Part shown: positions 57,601-64,000 of the stretch, piece after piece | How the letters are laid out: the number at the start of each line of letters is the position of its first letter | Numbering within the stretch: position 1 is the first letter of the stretch | Assembly: GCA_948560265.1 (NCBI GenBank) | Contig: CAOXTD010000002.1 | Location: 54,559-118,558 of the forward strand | Length of the DNA stretch: 64,000 nucleotides | Reading direction: 5' to 3' | DNA from: an uncultured Clostridia bacterium | GTDB lineage: Bacteria > Bacillota > Clostridia > TANB77 > CAG-508 | Made by a program: the position numbers and the translations under genes | Notes under the pieces: generated by a model | What the model was told of the DNA's origin: nothing | Databases searched by the model: none | The model's input: only the letters and a program-made list of their open reading frames with translations

Positions 57601-57780
57601 GGTAATAGGGCAGAAAGAAAAGAATCAATAATTGAGAAAATAAAGAAATTCTTTGAAAAATATTTTGGAATTTGGAGTTCAAATAATAACGAAGATACTA
57701 TAGTATATGATATTACAGAAGATGATACTGAAAGCTTAGCAATGGTAGCTGAAGAAGGAGAAGAATATAAGCATGAATAA
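54649..57780 (+). CDS. hsdR: Type I restriction endonuclease subunit
   Basis: 1043 aa. Nuclease part with LVHVELKRRGVALKEAFNQI (PD-ExK type), helicase Walker A TGSGKTLTSF, motif II FDECHRSQFG, motif III GFTGTPIF and motif VI QAYSRTNRI. Translocates and cuts unmethylated DNA. C-terminal helical part and an acidic end (EEGEEYKHE). The following small gene overlaps its last codons. Confidence 0.95.
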   Translation: MSKYNVVIETSNSTVVAEYEPLKRKSDSYQSEAALEKEFIRMLTEQGYDYLEIHEQDALVTNLRKQLELLNDYKFTESEWERFFNNNIANNNDGIVEKTRKIQEDHIQVLKKDDGTSKNIYLLDKKNIHNNRLQVINQYVENNGNYDNRYDVTILVNGIPLVHVELKRRGVALKEAFNQINRYQRDSFWAGSGLYEYIQIFVISNGTNTKYYSNTTRESHIKEQSKTRNKSKKTSNSFEFTSYWADANNKVINDLVDFTRTFLSKHTILNVLTKYCVFTSEELLLVMRPYQIVATERILNKIEVSTNYKKMGTIDAGGYIWHTTGSGKTLTSFKTAQLATNLEYIDKVLFVVDRKDLDYQTMKEYDRFEKGAANGNRSTKVLQKQLEDTTSKIIVTTIQKLSEFVKRNPSHPVFQKHLVLIFDECHRSQFGDMHKMIVKNFKNYHLFGFTGTPIFAKNATNKSNPDFCTTEQAFGDKLHTYTIVDAINDGNVLPFRIDYINTIKKKEGMTDKEVQAINTEEALSSYERVSNVVSYIIEHFDQKTKRNSFYDLKGQRLNGFNSIFAVASIPMAKKYYLELKKQLEEKHKDLTIATIYSFAANEEDTTDGILDDEGFETELLDQSSREFLDFAIDEYNKKFKTNFSSEGNGFQDYYKDLSDRVKKREVDLLIVVNMFLTGFDATTLNTLWVDKNLKQHGLIQAYSRTNRILNSVKSYGNIVCFRDLQEQTNDAIALFGDKDASGIVLLKSYEDYYYGYEDDKGKKQKGYEERIAELLQKYPLGEQIVGEQAQKDFIVSMGNILRLKNILSSFDRFEGNEILSERDFQDYIGTYTDLYEEFKSRKDNGEVESIKDDVVFEMELVKQVEVNIDYILMLVAKYHQSNCTDKEILGSIDKAIKSSLALRSKKELIETFISKINTNTDVMSDWTKFVKEQEEIDLRNLIEEENLNDEETRKFIDNAFRDGQVKTTGTDIEKILPPMRRFGGGNRAERKESIIEKIKKFFEKYFGIWSSNNNEDTIVYDITEDDTESLAMVAEEGEEYKHE

Positions 57781-57931
57781 AGAAGAATTATTGCCGTTTG
57801 TAAAATTTATAACAGAAATGGATAAGAAAATGGTGGATGAGGATAGACAACATAATTTATCTAAAGAACAAAAAGAGATGATAAAACAATTTTTAGATCA
57901 ATGTTATGAAAATTTTAAAAATAGTAATTAA
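57773..57931 (+). CDS. Small protein coupled to hsdR
   Basis: 52 aa; ATG 57773 lies within the last codons of hsdR. Sequence NKEELLPFVKFITEMDKKM, then HNLSKEQKEMIKQFLDQCYE. Helical and acidic; no family recognised. Overlap suggests coupled translation; it may be an accessory or anti-restriction regulator of the RM system. Confidence 0.5.
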   Translation: MNKEELLPFVKFITEMDKKMVDEDRQHNLSKEQKEMIKQFLDQCYENFKNSN

Positions 57932-57986
57932 AGGAAGAATTATAAGATTTAAATAAGCAGACTCCAATGAGCCTGCTTTACCTTTA

Positions 57987-58130
57987 TTATTTTTTCTTAT
58001 GTGTATGTTTTGGTTGCCTTTGAGATAAAGCAGAACCAGCTACAGATTTTGTAGTTTTAGAAGTTCTACCATCTTTCAAAAGTTTTGATGCTTTTGAAGC
58101 AACACTTGAACTTGTTTTTTTACAAGCCAT
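57987..58130 (-). CDS. Small basic protein of a defence locus
   Basis: 47 aa, ACKKTSSSVASKASKLLKDG followed by RTSKTTKSVAGSALSQRQPK and HTHKKK. Very basic, Ser/Ala/Lys-rich. Short proteins with VAGSALSQ are found beside defence genes (from memory), function unknown. Transcribed in the same direction as the SinR/Cas2-like gene 135 nt upstream. Confidence 0.5.
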   Translation of the reverse strand: MACKKTSSSVASKASKLLKDGRTSKTTKSVAGSALSQRQPKHTHKKK

Positions 58131-58243
58131 AAGAATCACCGCCTTTCTGGGATAAAATTTTTCCTCCTTTGATTTTCATTAGAAAACTGATAACAATAAA
58201 ATAATAGCAAAGCCCAAATAAAAGTCAACATTTTTGAATAATG

Positions 58244-58268
58244 AAACGGGACTGTAAAGGTCCCGTTA
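58244..58268 (-). terminator. Hairpin at the end of the SinR-like gene
   Basis: AACGGGAC pairs with GTCCCGTT across 7 nt and includes the stop codon of the gene on the - strand. The downstream U-run is weak. Confidence 0.5.
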
Positions 58269-58532
58269 TTGTAAATTTTCAGAAATCCAGTCCCATTGTT
58301 TTTGATTCAACCAACCTTTTATAGGTTTGGTAACTTTGGTGATTATCATAGCATCATTCCCATCGAGATGAGATACGCATTTATCAGAAACTGTTTTTAA
58401 ATCAGAAGAAGTTGAGATTAGGAATGTTGTAGTTAGATATTTGCACCATGTTCCAAAAGACTTAATATCATTTTCAACATTCTCCCTATTTTGTGTAGGT
58501 GAGTGTAAGTCATAAGATATCATATAAATCAT
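58266..58532 (-). CDS. SinR-like protein with Cas2/VapD fold
   Basis: 88 aa from ATG 58532 (GGAGAA upstream). IYMISYDLHSPTQNRENVEN, TWCKYLTTTFLISTSSDLKT and AMIITKVTKPIKGWLNQKQWDWI match the ferredoxin-like SinR family related to Cas2 (strand 1 ending in D, central FLI strand, C-terminal WLxxxxWxWI). No CRISPR repeats or other cas genes lie here, so it is not part of an adaptation module. Possible RNase or regulator in the defence locus. Confidence 0.7.
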   Translation of the reverse strand: MIYMISYDLHSPTQNRENVENDIKSFGTWCKYLTTTFLISTSSDLKTVSDKCVSHLDGNDAMIITKVTKPIKGWLNQKQWDWISENLQ

Positions 58533-58571
58533 AAGAAATTCTCCTTCCCATTCCAAAGAAGTCAAAAAGTG

Positions 58572-58601
58572 TTGACTGCTAACAATAGAAAGTGTTATAA
58601 T
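58572..58601 (+). promoter_or_regulatory. Promoter of a putative small RNA
   Basis: TTGACT (58572-58577) and TATAAT (58596-58601), 18-nt spacer. No ORF follows; the transcript would end at the terminator hairpin near 58671. Confidence 0.6.
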
Positions 58602-58607
58602 ACTTCT

Positions 58608-58676
58608 AATAATACTTTTGCGAGAAGTTATTAAGAAGCATTTCATGTTGTTTATAACACTTGGAATGCTTTTTAT
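58608..58676 (+). ncRNA. Putative small structured RNA
   Basis: About 70 nt between the promoter at 58572 and a terminator: AAGCATT (58636-58642) pairs with AATGCTT (58665-58671), with inner CA-TG and TGTT/AACA pairs, followed by TTTTT. A first stem (ACTTCT/AGAAGT, 58602-58628) lies at its 5' end. It sits between the SinR-like gene and the IetAS-like pair. It matches no RNA family I know. Confidence 0.5.
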
Positions 58677-58744
58677 TGTTAAAGAGATTATACAACTTAG
58701 AAAATATAAAGTCAATATATTTTTAAAAAAATGTCCCAAAATTA

Positions 58745-58773
58745 TTGACATTTGTCCCAACAAAAAATATAAT
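58745..58773 (+). promoter_or_regulatory. Consensus promoter of the ietAS-like operon
   Basis: TTGACA and TATAAT with a 17-nt spacer, 17 nt before the ATG at 58790. TGTCCCAA occurs twice (58731-58738 and inside the spacer at 58753-58760), a likely operator. Confidence 0.8.
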
Positions 58774-58789
58774 ATAGTAGGGTGATAAA

Positions 58790-59827
58790 ATGAAAAAGAA
58801 AAATGTATTAAATTTAATTAAATATTATTCAGAAAAAAATGATGAAGCATTCAGAAATGAAGCGTATGAGATAGCTAGAGAATTTGATGAAACTGGAGAT
58901 TTTCAATTATCTGAATATATAATGGCATTACTGTCTAATGTTAATACTTTTGTACCACAAGGTAAAAATTACGATTTATCCTTTTTTATAAAAGTAGAAC
59001 CAAGTCAATCATCTTTACCATTACCAGAAAAGATAAAAGAAGATATTATAGGTATTATAAATGCTGTAGGGCATAATGCTGGAGTAAATAAATTTTTATT
59101 TGAAGGGGCTCCAGGTACAGGTAAAACTGAAACTGTAAAACAATTGGCACGCATATTAGAAAGAGATTTGTTTTCAGTAGAATTTGATACTGTAATAGAT
59201 AGCAAATTAGGACAGACATCTAAAAATATTTCAGAACTATTTAAAGAAATACAAAATTTATCACATCCAGAAAAAATAATTATTTTATTTGATGAAATAG
59301 ATTCAATTGCATTAGATAGAATTAATAAAAATGATCTTAGAGAAATGGGAAGAGCAACTTCTGCAATTTTGAAAGGATTAGATACACTAAATGAAAATAT
59401 TGTTTTTATAGCCACAACAAATTTATATGAATCATTTGATAAAGCATTAGTTAGAAGATTTGACTCTGTAATTAATTTTAATAGATATGAAAAAGAAGAT
59501 TTAATAGAAATATCGGAATATTTATTAAATGAAGCATTAGATAAATTTAAATTTGCAGGACGAAATGTTAAATTATTTAGAAAAATAATGAATATGATGG
59601 AAGACATACCTTATCCAGGAGAATTAAAGAATATTATAAGAAGCTCAATAGCATTTAGCAATCCTAATGATGAATATGATTATTTGAAGAGATTATTTAC
59701 ATTGGTGAATAAAAATAGTAATGGTAATCTGAAAGAATTACAAGACATAGGATTAACTGTTAGAGAAATTGAAATATTAACAGGAATTTCTAAAAGTCAA
59801 GTTTCAAGGGAAATAAAGGGTGAGTAA
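58790..59827 (+). CDS. ietA: AAA ATPase of an IetAS-like defence/stability pair
   Basis: 345 aa. One AAA domain: Walker A GAPGTGKTET (about 109-118), Walker B IIILFDEIDSIA, sensor FIATTN and Arg finger LVRRFDS. The C-terminus is a helix-turn-helix-like end (GLTVREIEILTGISKSQVSREI). AAA ATPase followed by subtilase is the IetA-IetS pair known from the pTi plasmid, where it stabilises the plasmid and excludes incompatible ones, and listed among defence systems. The serine protease starts within its end. Confidence 0.8.
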   Translation: MKKKNVLNLIKYYSEKNDEAFRNEAYEIAREFDETGDFQLSEYIMALLSNVNTFVPQGKNYDLSFFIKVEPSQSSLPLPEKIKEDIIGIINAVGHNAGVNKFLFEGAPGTGKTETVKQLARILERDLFSVEFDTVIDSKLGQTSKNISELFKEIQNLSHPEKIIILFDEIDSIALDRINKNDLREMGRATSAILKGLDTLNENIVFIATTNLYESFDKALVRRFDSVINFNRYEKEDLIEISEYLLNEALDKFKFAGRNVKLFRKIMNMMEDIPYPGELKNIIRSSIAFSNPNDEYDYLKRLFTLVNKNSNGNLKELQDIGLTVREIEILTGISKSQVSREIKGE

Positions 59828-59828
59828 A

Positions 59829-62048
59829 ATGAATGAATTATTACAATTAAAAGGAAAATTTTTTCAAAAGTCAAATAATTCTAAGCCAGGACCATCAAAT
59901 CTTCCTAAGGGGGAATATGTTAAAATTGATCACTTAAAAAACTTAGAAAAACAGTTATTAGATTTGCGAGAATTTTGGAATGATGAAAAATATCTAAATG
60001 GGGCATTGATAAGTGTATTTTATAAAGATGTTGTAGCAAAAAGTAGAAGAGTTAAAGGATTTCTTTCAAAGGGAGTTAAAACAGCCAATAGTTCAATAGT
60101 TGGTGCAAAATTTACAGATGGAGATAAAAGAAAACATATTATAACACATTATATAACAAAGGAAGTATTAGAAGAAACAATTAATAGAATAAGTGAGTCG
60201 ATAAAAATTATATCTGAAAAATTTGGCAATGAAATTAATTATTATAATATAGAGCAAATAAACAAAAAGAATATTAATATAGAAAAATATGATATTGGCA
60301 GAAATAATTTTGTTAATATTGTAGTTGATTCATTTTATGTTGAAAAATTTTCAATTTTAGAGGAGAAAGATGATATAAATCAAAATTCACTTATTACAAT
60401 ATATAAGACAGATATTGATACCAAAGAATTGTTAGAAAAAATAGGAATAAATATATTCTCATCAAGAATATTAGACGAAACGACTATATTTTTAACACCA
60501 GATCAATTAAAAATATTAAAAAATAATGCACCATATTTAATAGCAATGAAAGTGAGTGATTTATCTAATTATAATTATGAAGATTTTTTTGCAGTAGAAG
60601 ATTTGAAACCAATCTCAATCCCAGAGCCAACTAATGAACCTATAATAGGAGTAATAGATACATTATTTGATAAAAGAGTTTATTTTTCAGATTGGGTAGA
60701 GTTTGTTGATAAAACAGATGTTAATATACCTATAGAAAATAAGGACTATGAACATGGAACGGAAGTAACATCAATTATAGTAGATGGACCACAAATTAAT
60801 CCAGAAATGGATGATGGATGTGGGAGATTTAGAGTTAAACATTTTGGAGTAGCTAGAGCAACTCAAATGAGTTCATTTTCAATTTTGAAAGCAATAGAAG
60901 AAATTATTTCAAAAAATAAAGATATACATGTTTGGAATTTATCTTTAGGATCTTCATTAGAAGTAAATTCTAACTTTATATCTCCAGAAGCTGCTTATTT
61001 GGATAAGATACAATATGAAAATAATGTGATATTTGTTATTGCAGGAACAAATAAAACAAGAGAAGATATAGAGAGAATAGGTGCACCTGCAGACTCAATA
61101 AATTCTTTAGTTGTTAATTCAGTTAATATGAGAGGTGAACCAGCTACATATGCAAGAAAAGGTATAGTTTTATCTTTTTTTAACAAACCTGATATTAGCT
61201 ACTATGGTGGAGATGAAGACAAATATATGAGAGTATGTGGACCGACTGGTGAAGGTAGGGTTACAGGAACATCATTTGCAGCACCTTGGATTGCTAGAAA
61301 GATGGCATATTTGATTGAGATATTAGGATTTCCTAGAGAAGTTGCAAAAGCATTACTTATAGATTCTGCAACTGGATGGAATGAGCAAAATTCAAATGAA
61401 TTATCATGTTTAATCGGTTATGGAATTGTACCTAAAAGAATTGAGGACATATTAAAGACATCTAATGATGAAATAAAATTTATTTTATCTGGCGAATCAG
61501 AAAAATATGATACATATAATTACAATATTCCTGTACCAATATATGGAGATAAACATCCATTTATTGCTAAAGCTACAATGTGCTATTTTCCTAACTGTTC
61601 TAGAAATCAAGGGGTAGATTACACTAATACAGAATTAGACATATATTTTGGGAGAATAGGAGAAAAAGGAATACAGTCTATAAATGAAAATACGCAATCA
61701 ATAGAAGGAGAACATTACTTGAGAGAAGAAAATGCAAGAAAGTATTATAGAAAATGGGATAATGTAAAACATATTAGACAAGTATATAAAGAAGGAATAA
61801 GACCTAAAAAAGCTTATGGAAACGGTATATGGGGAATTAGTATAAAAACTAAAGAAAGATTAGAAAAAAGAGATGGAGAAGGCATTAAATTTGGAGTTGT
61901 TGTAACTCTTAAAGAAATAAATGGAGTAAATAGAATAGATGAATTTATCAATCTGTGTTCACTGAGAGGATGGCTAGTGAATAAGGTAAATGTAGAAAAT
62001 CAAATCGATATATATAATAAAGCAGAAGAAGATATTGAATTTGAATAA
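59829..62048 (+). CDS. ietS: Subtilisin-like protease of an IetAS-like pair
   Basis: 739 aa from ATG 59829 (GGGTG 6 nt upstream; a GTG at 59820 is possible). Catalytic triad of S8 peptidases: Asp in GVIDTLFD (about residue 276), His in YEHGTEVTS (about 309), Ser in GTSFAAPWIARK (about 482), Asn in FVIAGTNK. No signal peptide, so it acts in the cytoplasm. The N-terminal 260 residues are a separate domain. Likely an effector released when the ATPase senses phage or plasmid. Confidence 0.82.
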   Translation: MNELLQLKGKFFQKSNNSKPGPSNLPKGEYVKIDHLKNLEKQLLDLREFWNDEKYLNGALISVFYKDVVAKSRRVKGFLSKGVKTANSSIVGAKFTDGDKRKHIITHYITKEVLEETINRISESIKIISEKFGNEINYYNIEQINKKNINIEKYDIGRNNFVNIVVDSFYVEKFSILEEKDDINQNSLITIYKTDIDTKELLEKIGINIFSSRILDETTIFLTPDQLKILKNNAPYLIAMKVSDLSNYNYEDFFAVEDLKPISIPEPTNEPIIGVIDTLFDKRVYFSDWVEFVDKTDVNIPIENKDYEHGTEVTSIIVDGPQINPEMDDGCGRFRVKHFGVARATQMSSFSILKAIEEIISKNKDIHVWNLSLGSSLEVNSNFISPEAAYLDKIQYENNVIFVIAGTNKTREDIERIGAPADSINSLVVNSVNMRGEPATYARKGIVLSFFNKPDISYYGGDEDKYMRVCGPTGEGRVTGTSFAAPWIARKMAYLIEILGFPREVAKALLIDSATGWNEQNSNELSCLIGYGIVPKRIEDILKTSNDEIKFILSGESEKYDTYNYNIPVPIYGDKHPFIAKATMCYFPNCSRNQGVDYTNTELDIYFGRIGEKGIQSINENTQSIEGEHYLREENARKYYRKWDNVKHIRQVYKEGIRPKKAYGNGIWGISIKTKERLEKRDGEGIKFGVVVTLKEINGVNRIDEFINLCSLRGWLVNKVNVENQIDIYNKAEEDIEFE

Positions 62049-62075
62049 TACTAAAATTTGTGATAGGAGAAGAGA

Positions 62076-62645
62076 ATGAACAAAATAGATAATGTAGAAT
62101 TTTATAAAGATTTATATTTGTTTGAAATTGCTAGAAAAGAAAATTTAAATTCTAAAATATCAACTTATATAGGACTTTTAACAGTGCTTGGAGGAATTGT
62201 TGTCTTTGAATTAGAGAATTTGTATCAAAATTTAAATGTTAATCCTATAATACAATTTGAACTTATAGTATTGATAATGATAATTTTAGGAATTAATATA
62301 TATAACTTATATAAGGCTAATCATGGTAAAGAATATAAATATTTAGATAATTCTATAGAAGTAAAAAAAGCATTTGTTGAATTGGAAAGATATTATCAGC
62401 AATATTATGAATATTTTAAAAATGGAGAAGAAACAATAGATTCTTTAATAGAAAGAAAAAAGAAAGAAAAGCTAATAGAAATGTATATTCAATGTAGTGA
62501 AGAAAATGCTAGAGTAAATGATATTAGGAATGAAGAAACTATGAGATTTATAAATTTTTTTATAATTTCTCTAATTATAGTAGGTATTATAGGAATATAT
62601 TGTATAACTGTAAAGAAGCCTATAGATATTAATATTTTATACTAG
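62076..62645 (+). CDS. Membrane protein with helices at both ends of a coil
   Basis: 189 aa. Two close helices (about 28-45 and 57-78), a charged helical middle and a last helix (about 155-177). No family recognised; the layout recalls SLATT-type effector membrane proteins. RBS GGAGAAGAG. Followed after 13 nt by a small proline-rich protein, and placed behind the IetAS-like pair, so a membrane-acting defence part is possible. Confidence 0.55.
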   Translation: MNKIDNVEFYKDLYLFEIARKENLNSKISTYIGLLTVLGGIVVFELENLYQNLNVNPIIQFELIVLIMIILGINIYNLYKANHGKEYKYLDNSIEVKKAFVELERYYQQYYEYFKNGEETIDSLIERKKKEKLIEMYIQCSEENARVNDIRNEETMRFINFFIISLIIVGIIGIYCITVKKPIDINILY

Positions 62646-62658
62646 GAGGTGAATTATT

Positions 62659-62784
62659 ATGTCAGATAGTGATACAAAAAAAGAAGTGGATAAAGTTACT
62701 CCACCACCAGAACCACAATTACCAACTAAGACTTTATGCGAGAGTTTTTCAAAGAAAAACTCTAAAAATACAGAGAAAAGATAG
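62659..62784 (+). CDS. Small proline-rich protein
   Basis: 41 aa. SDSDTKKEVDKVTPPPEPQL then CESFSKKNSKNTEKR. Strong RBS AGGAGGTG. Too short to assign. Similar tiny proline-rich proteins often follow membrane proteins in defence islands (from memory). Confidence 0.5.
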   Translation: MSDSDTKKEVDKVTPPPEPQLPTKTLCESFSKKNSKNTEKR

Positions 62785-62860
62785 TTAAAAATATAGATAT
62801 TATTAAATGTAATTGAATAGTATAAAATTTAACTAATAAATACAAAATAATTATAATATT

Positions 62861-62901
62861 AAAGTGCAATTTTTACACTTAAAGTGCAAAAATTGCACTT
62901 T
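62861..62901. promoter_or_regulatory. Palindromic operators before the Fic gene
   Basis: AAAGTGCAA (62881-62889) and TTGCACTTT (62893-62901) are perfect inverted repeats with a 3-nt spacer. A second, weaker pair is AAAGTGCAA (62861-62869) with TTTACACTT. The gap 62785-62957 holds no gene. The Fic protein ends in a winged helix and may bind here. Confidence 0.65.
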
Positions 62902-62957
62902 AAATATTGATATTATATCTTACAACTGATATAATATATATGTAGGAGGTATTTCTA

Positions 62958-64000
62958 ATGGATAAGAAAAAAGATTGGAATTTAGAATTATCAGAATATA
63001 TTAAACAGGGTGAGCCAAATCGAGTAGAAAAGACCAAAACATGGGAAACAGCAATAGGTTTGCAAGATGTAGATGGATTAAAACCTTCAAAATACTTAAT
63101 AAAAACTGCAAAAGAACACATTGAAGGAACAATAGATATCGAAGAAGTAAAAACAAGAATAGATGAATACTATGAAGTTCAAGGCAGTAGAAAAAACTTT
63201 GAAAAAGAAAACGAAGAAGCTGATAAAGTTGCAGTAAGAATAACAGAAATATTAAGTGAAAAAGCATTTAATTTTTCACCAACAGAACTATTAAATATTC
63301 ATAAAAGATTATTCAAAAATATATTTGATGGAGCAGGAGTATATAGAGATTATAATTTTACTAAAAAAGAATGGGTATTAAATGGAGATACAGTAATATA
63401 TGCACCATTTGATACAATAAAAGAAACATTAGAATACGATTTTGAACAAGAGAAAACCTTTTCATATAAAGGATTAAGCTTAGATGAATCTATAAAACAT
63501 CTATGTAAATTCACATCAAATATATGGCAAGTACATCCATTTTGCGAAGGAAATACAAGAACAACAGCAGTATTTATAATTAAGTATTTAAGAACTTTTG
63601 GATTTAATATTAATGATGAAGTATTTGCTGAAAACTCATGGTATTTTAGAAATTCATTAGTAAGAGCAAATTACAAAAATTTTGAAAAAAATGTATTTGA
63701 AGATACATCATTTTTGGAAAAGTTCTTTTATAACTTGCTAACAAATGCTAACAATGAATTAAAAAATAGATATACACATATAGATAATATTCAAAGTGCA
63801 AATGAAAATAATTTAAAGGGTAATAATTACACTTTAGAAGAACAGGCAATTATAAACATATTAGAAAATAATCCAGCAACTACTCAAGAAGAAATAGCAA
63901 AGCAAATTAATAAATCTTTGAGAACCATTAAAACATATATGGCAGAAATGCAAGATAAAGGACTGATAGAAAGAAAAAATGGAAAAAAGAATGGTGAATG
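62958..64000 (+). CDS. Fic-family protein with winged-helix C-terminus, cut by the window end
   Basis: At least 347 aa, open at the window edge; ATG 62958 follows TAGGAGGT. Fic motif HPFCEGNTR (about residues 195-203) with the catalytic His, preceded by the flap region; GAGVYRDYNF is the usual anchor. The C-terminal part (LEEQAIINILENNPATTQEE onward, KQINKSLRTIKTYMAEM) is a winged helix. Such proteins usually AMPylate targets or act as self-regulating toxins. Operator palindromes upstream suggest self-repression. Confidence 0.85.
   Translation, partial: MDKKKDWNLELSEYIKQGEPNRVEKTKTWETAIGLQDVDGLKPSKYLIKTAKEHIEGTIDIEEVKTRIDEYYEVQGSRKNFEKENEEADKVAVRITEILSEKAFNFSPTELLNIHKRLFKNIFDGAGVYRDYNFTKKEWVLNGDTVIYAPFDTIKETLEYDFEQEKTFSYKGLSLDESIKHLCKFTSNIWQVHPFCEGNTRTTAVFIIKYLRTFGFNINDEVFAENSWYFRNSLVRANYKNFEKNVFEDTSFLEKFFYNLLTNANNELKNRYTHIDNIQSANENNLKGNNYTLEEQAIINILENNPATTQEEIAKQINKSLRTIKTYMAEMQDKGLIERKNGKKNGE

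Noticed and set aside
58266..58532. Cas2-like protein as sign of a CRISPR system
   Set aside because: No repeat-spacer array and no cas1 or effector gene was seen; the sequence fits the SinR family better.
58533..58763. Upstream extension of the SinR-like gene on the - strand
   Set aside because: The extra hydrophobic residues come from the promoter and small RNA region; ATG 58532 has an RBS and starts the conserved fold.

Overview
The window is very AT-rich, has Gram-positive style ribosome binding sites, uses AGA for most arginines, and carries Tn916/Tn1549-type conjugation genes and a Spo0E-like protein. This suggests a low-GC Bacillota, probably a gut Clostridia-like bacterium. Nothing here fixes the species.

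Layout. (A) 1-25.2 kb, all on the + strand, is the conjugation and mobilisation part of an integrative conjugative element (ICE): a pilin/Maff2-like subunit, a VirB6-like channel protein, PrgI, VirB4, an NlpC/P60 wall hydrolase, a DNA methyltransferase, a radical SAM protein, a long run of polyvalent/hypothetical proteins, a non-coding hairpin region that may hold oriT, MobC, a MOB-P relaxase and a C5-cytosine methyltransferase. (B) 25.2-40.9 kb holds an initiator tRNA-fMet interrupted by a group I intron, HU, small regulators (RpoA-CTD-like, Spo0E-like, two XRE, tandem AbrB), two large ABC ATPase-permease fusions, a GC-rich secreted protein in an inverted-repeat cassette, and an ABC-F protein with an attenuator-like leader. 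This is either ICE cargo or chromosome. (C) 40.97-45.65 kb is a Tn916-type right end: sigma-like regulator, Orf8-like protein, HTH protein, Xis and Int. It ends at a 55-bp copy of the 3' part of tRNA-fMet (45599-45653). (D) From 45.65 kb a second, mobilisable element begins with its own integrase on the - strand at the same att copy. It carries an excisionase-like protein, replication proteins, a relaxase and a defence cargo: a phase-variable-looking type I restriction system, a Cas2-fold SinR-like protein, an IetA/IetS-like ATPase-subtilase pair, a membrane protein with a small proline-rich partner, and a Fic protein cut by the window end.

The strongest unusual signal is a recoding rule. Every in-phase CGG codon I found (ten, in five genes, on both strands) sits where the reading frame breaks. 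Skipping its C (+1) restores the conserved protein each time and reads GGN = Gly: DPQGEY in VirB4, YGIPQNRERVF and RLMGF in the cytosine methyltransferase, QLETGK in an XRE repressor. CGG in the other two phases causes no break, and I found no gene where CGG is read as Arg. CGG therefore looks unassigned in this organism and acts as an obligatory +1 frameshift (or CGGN quadruplet = Gly) codon. The conjugation genes virB6, prgI and virB4 alone need seven such events, so the ICE should be expressed properly only in hosts that share the rule.

A second shared signature is an acidic/tyrosine C-terminal tail (YDYDY, DYDI, EYDIDI and similar) on about ten otherwise unrelated proteins of part A and one of part C. 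It links these parts as one element and may be a sorting or secretion tag. All statements come from reading the sequence and from remembered family knowledge; no searches were run.
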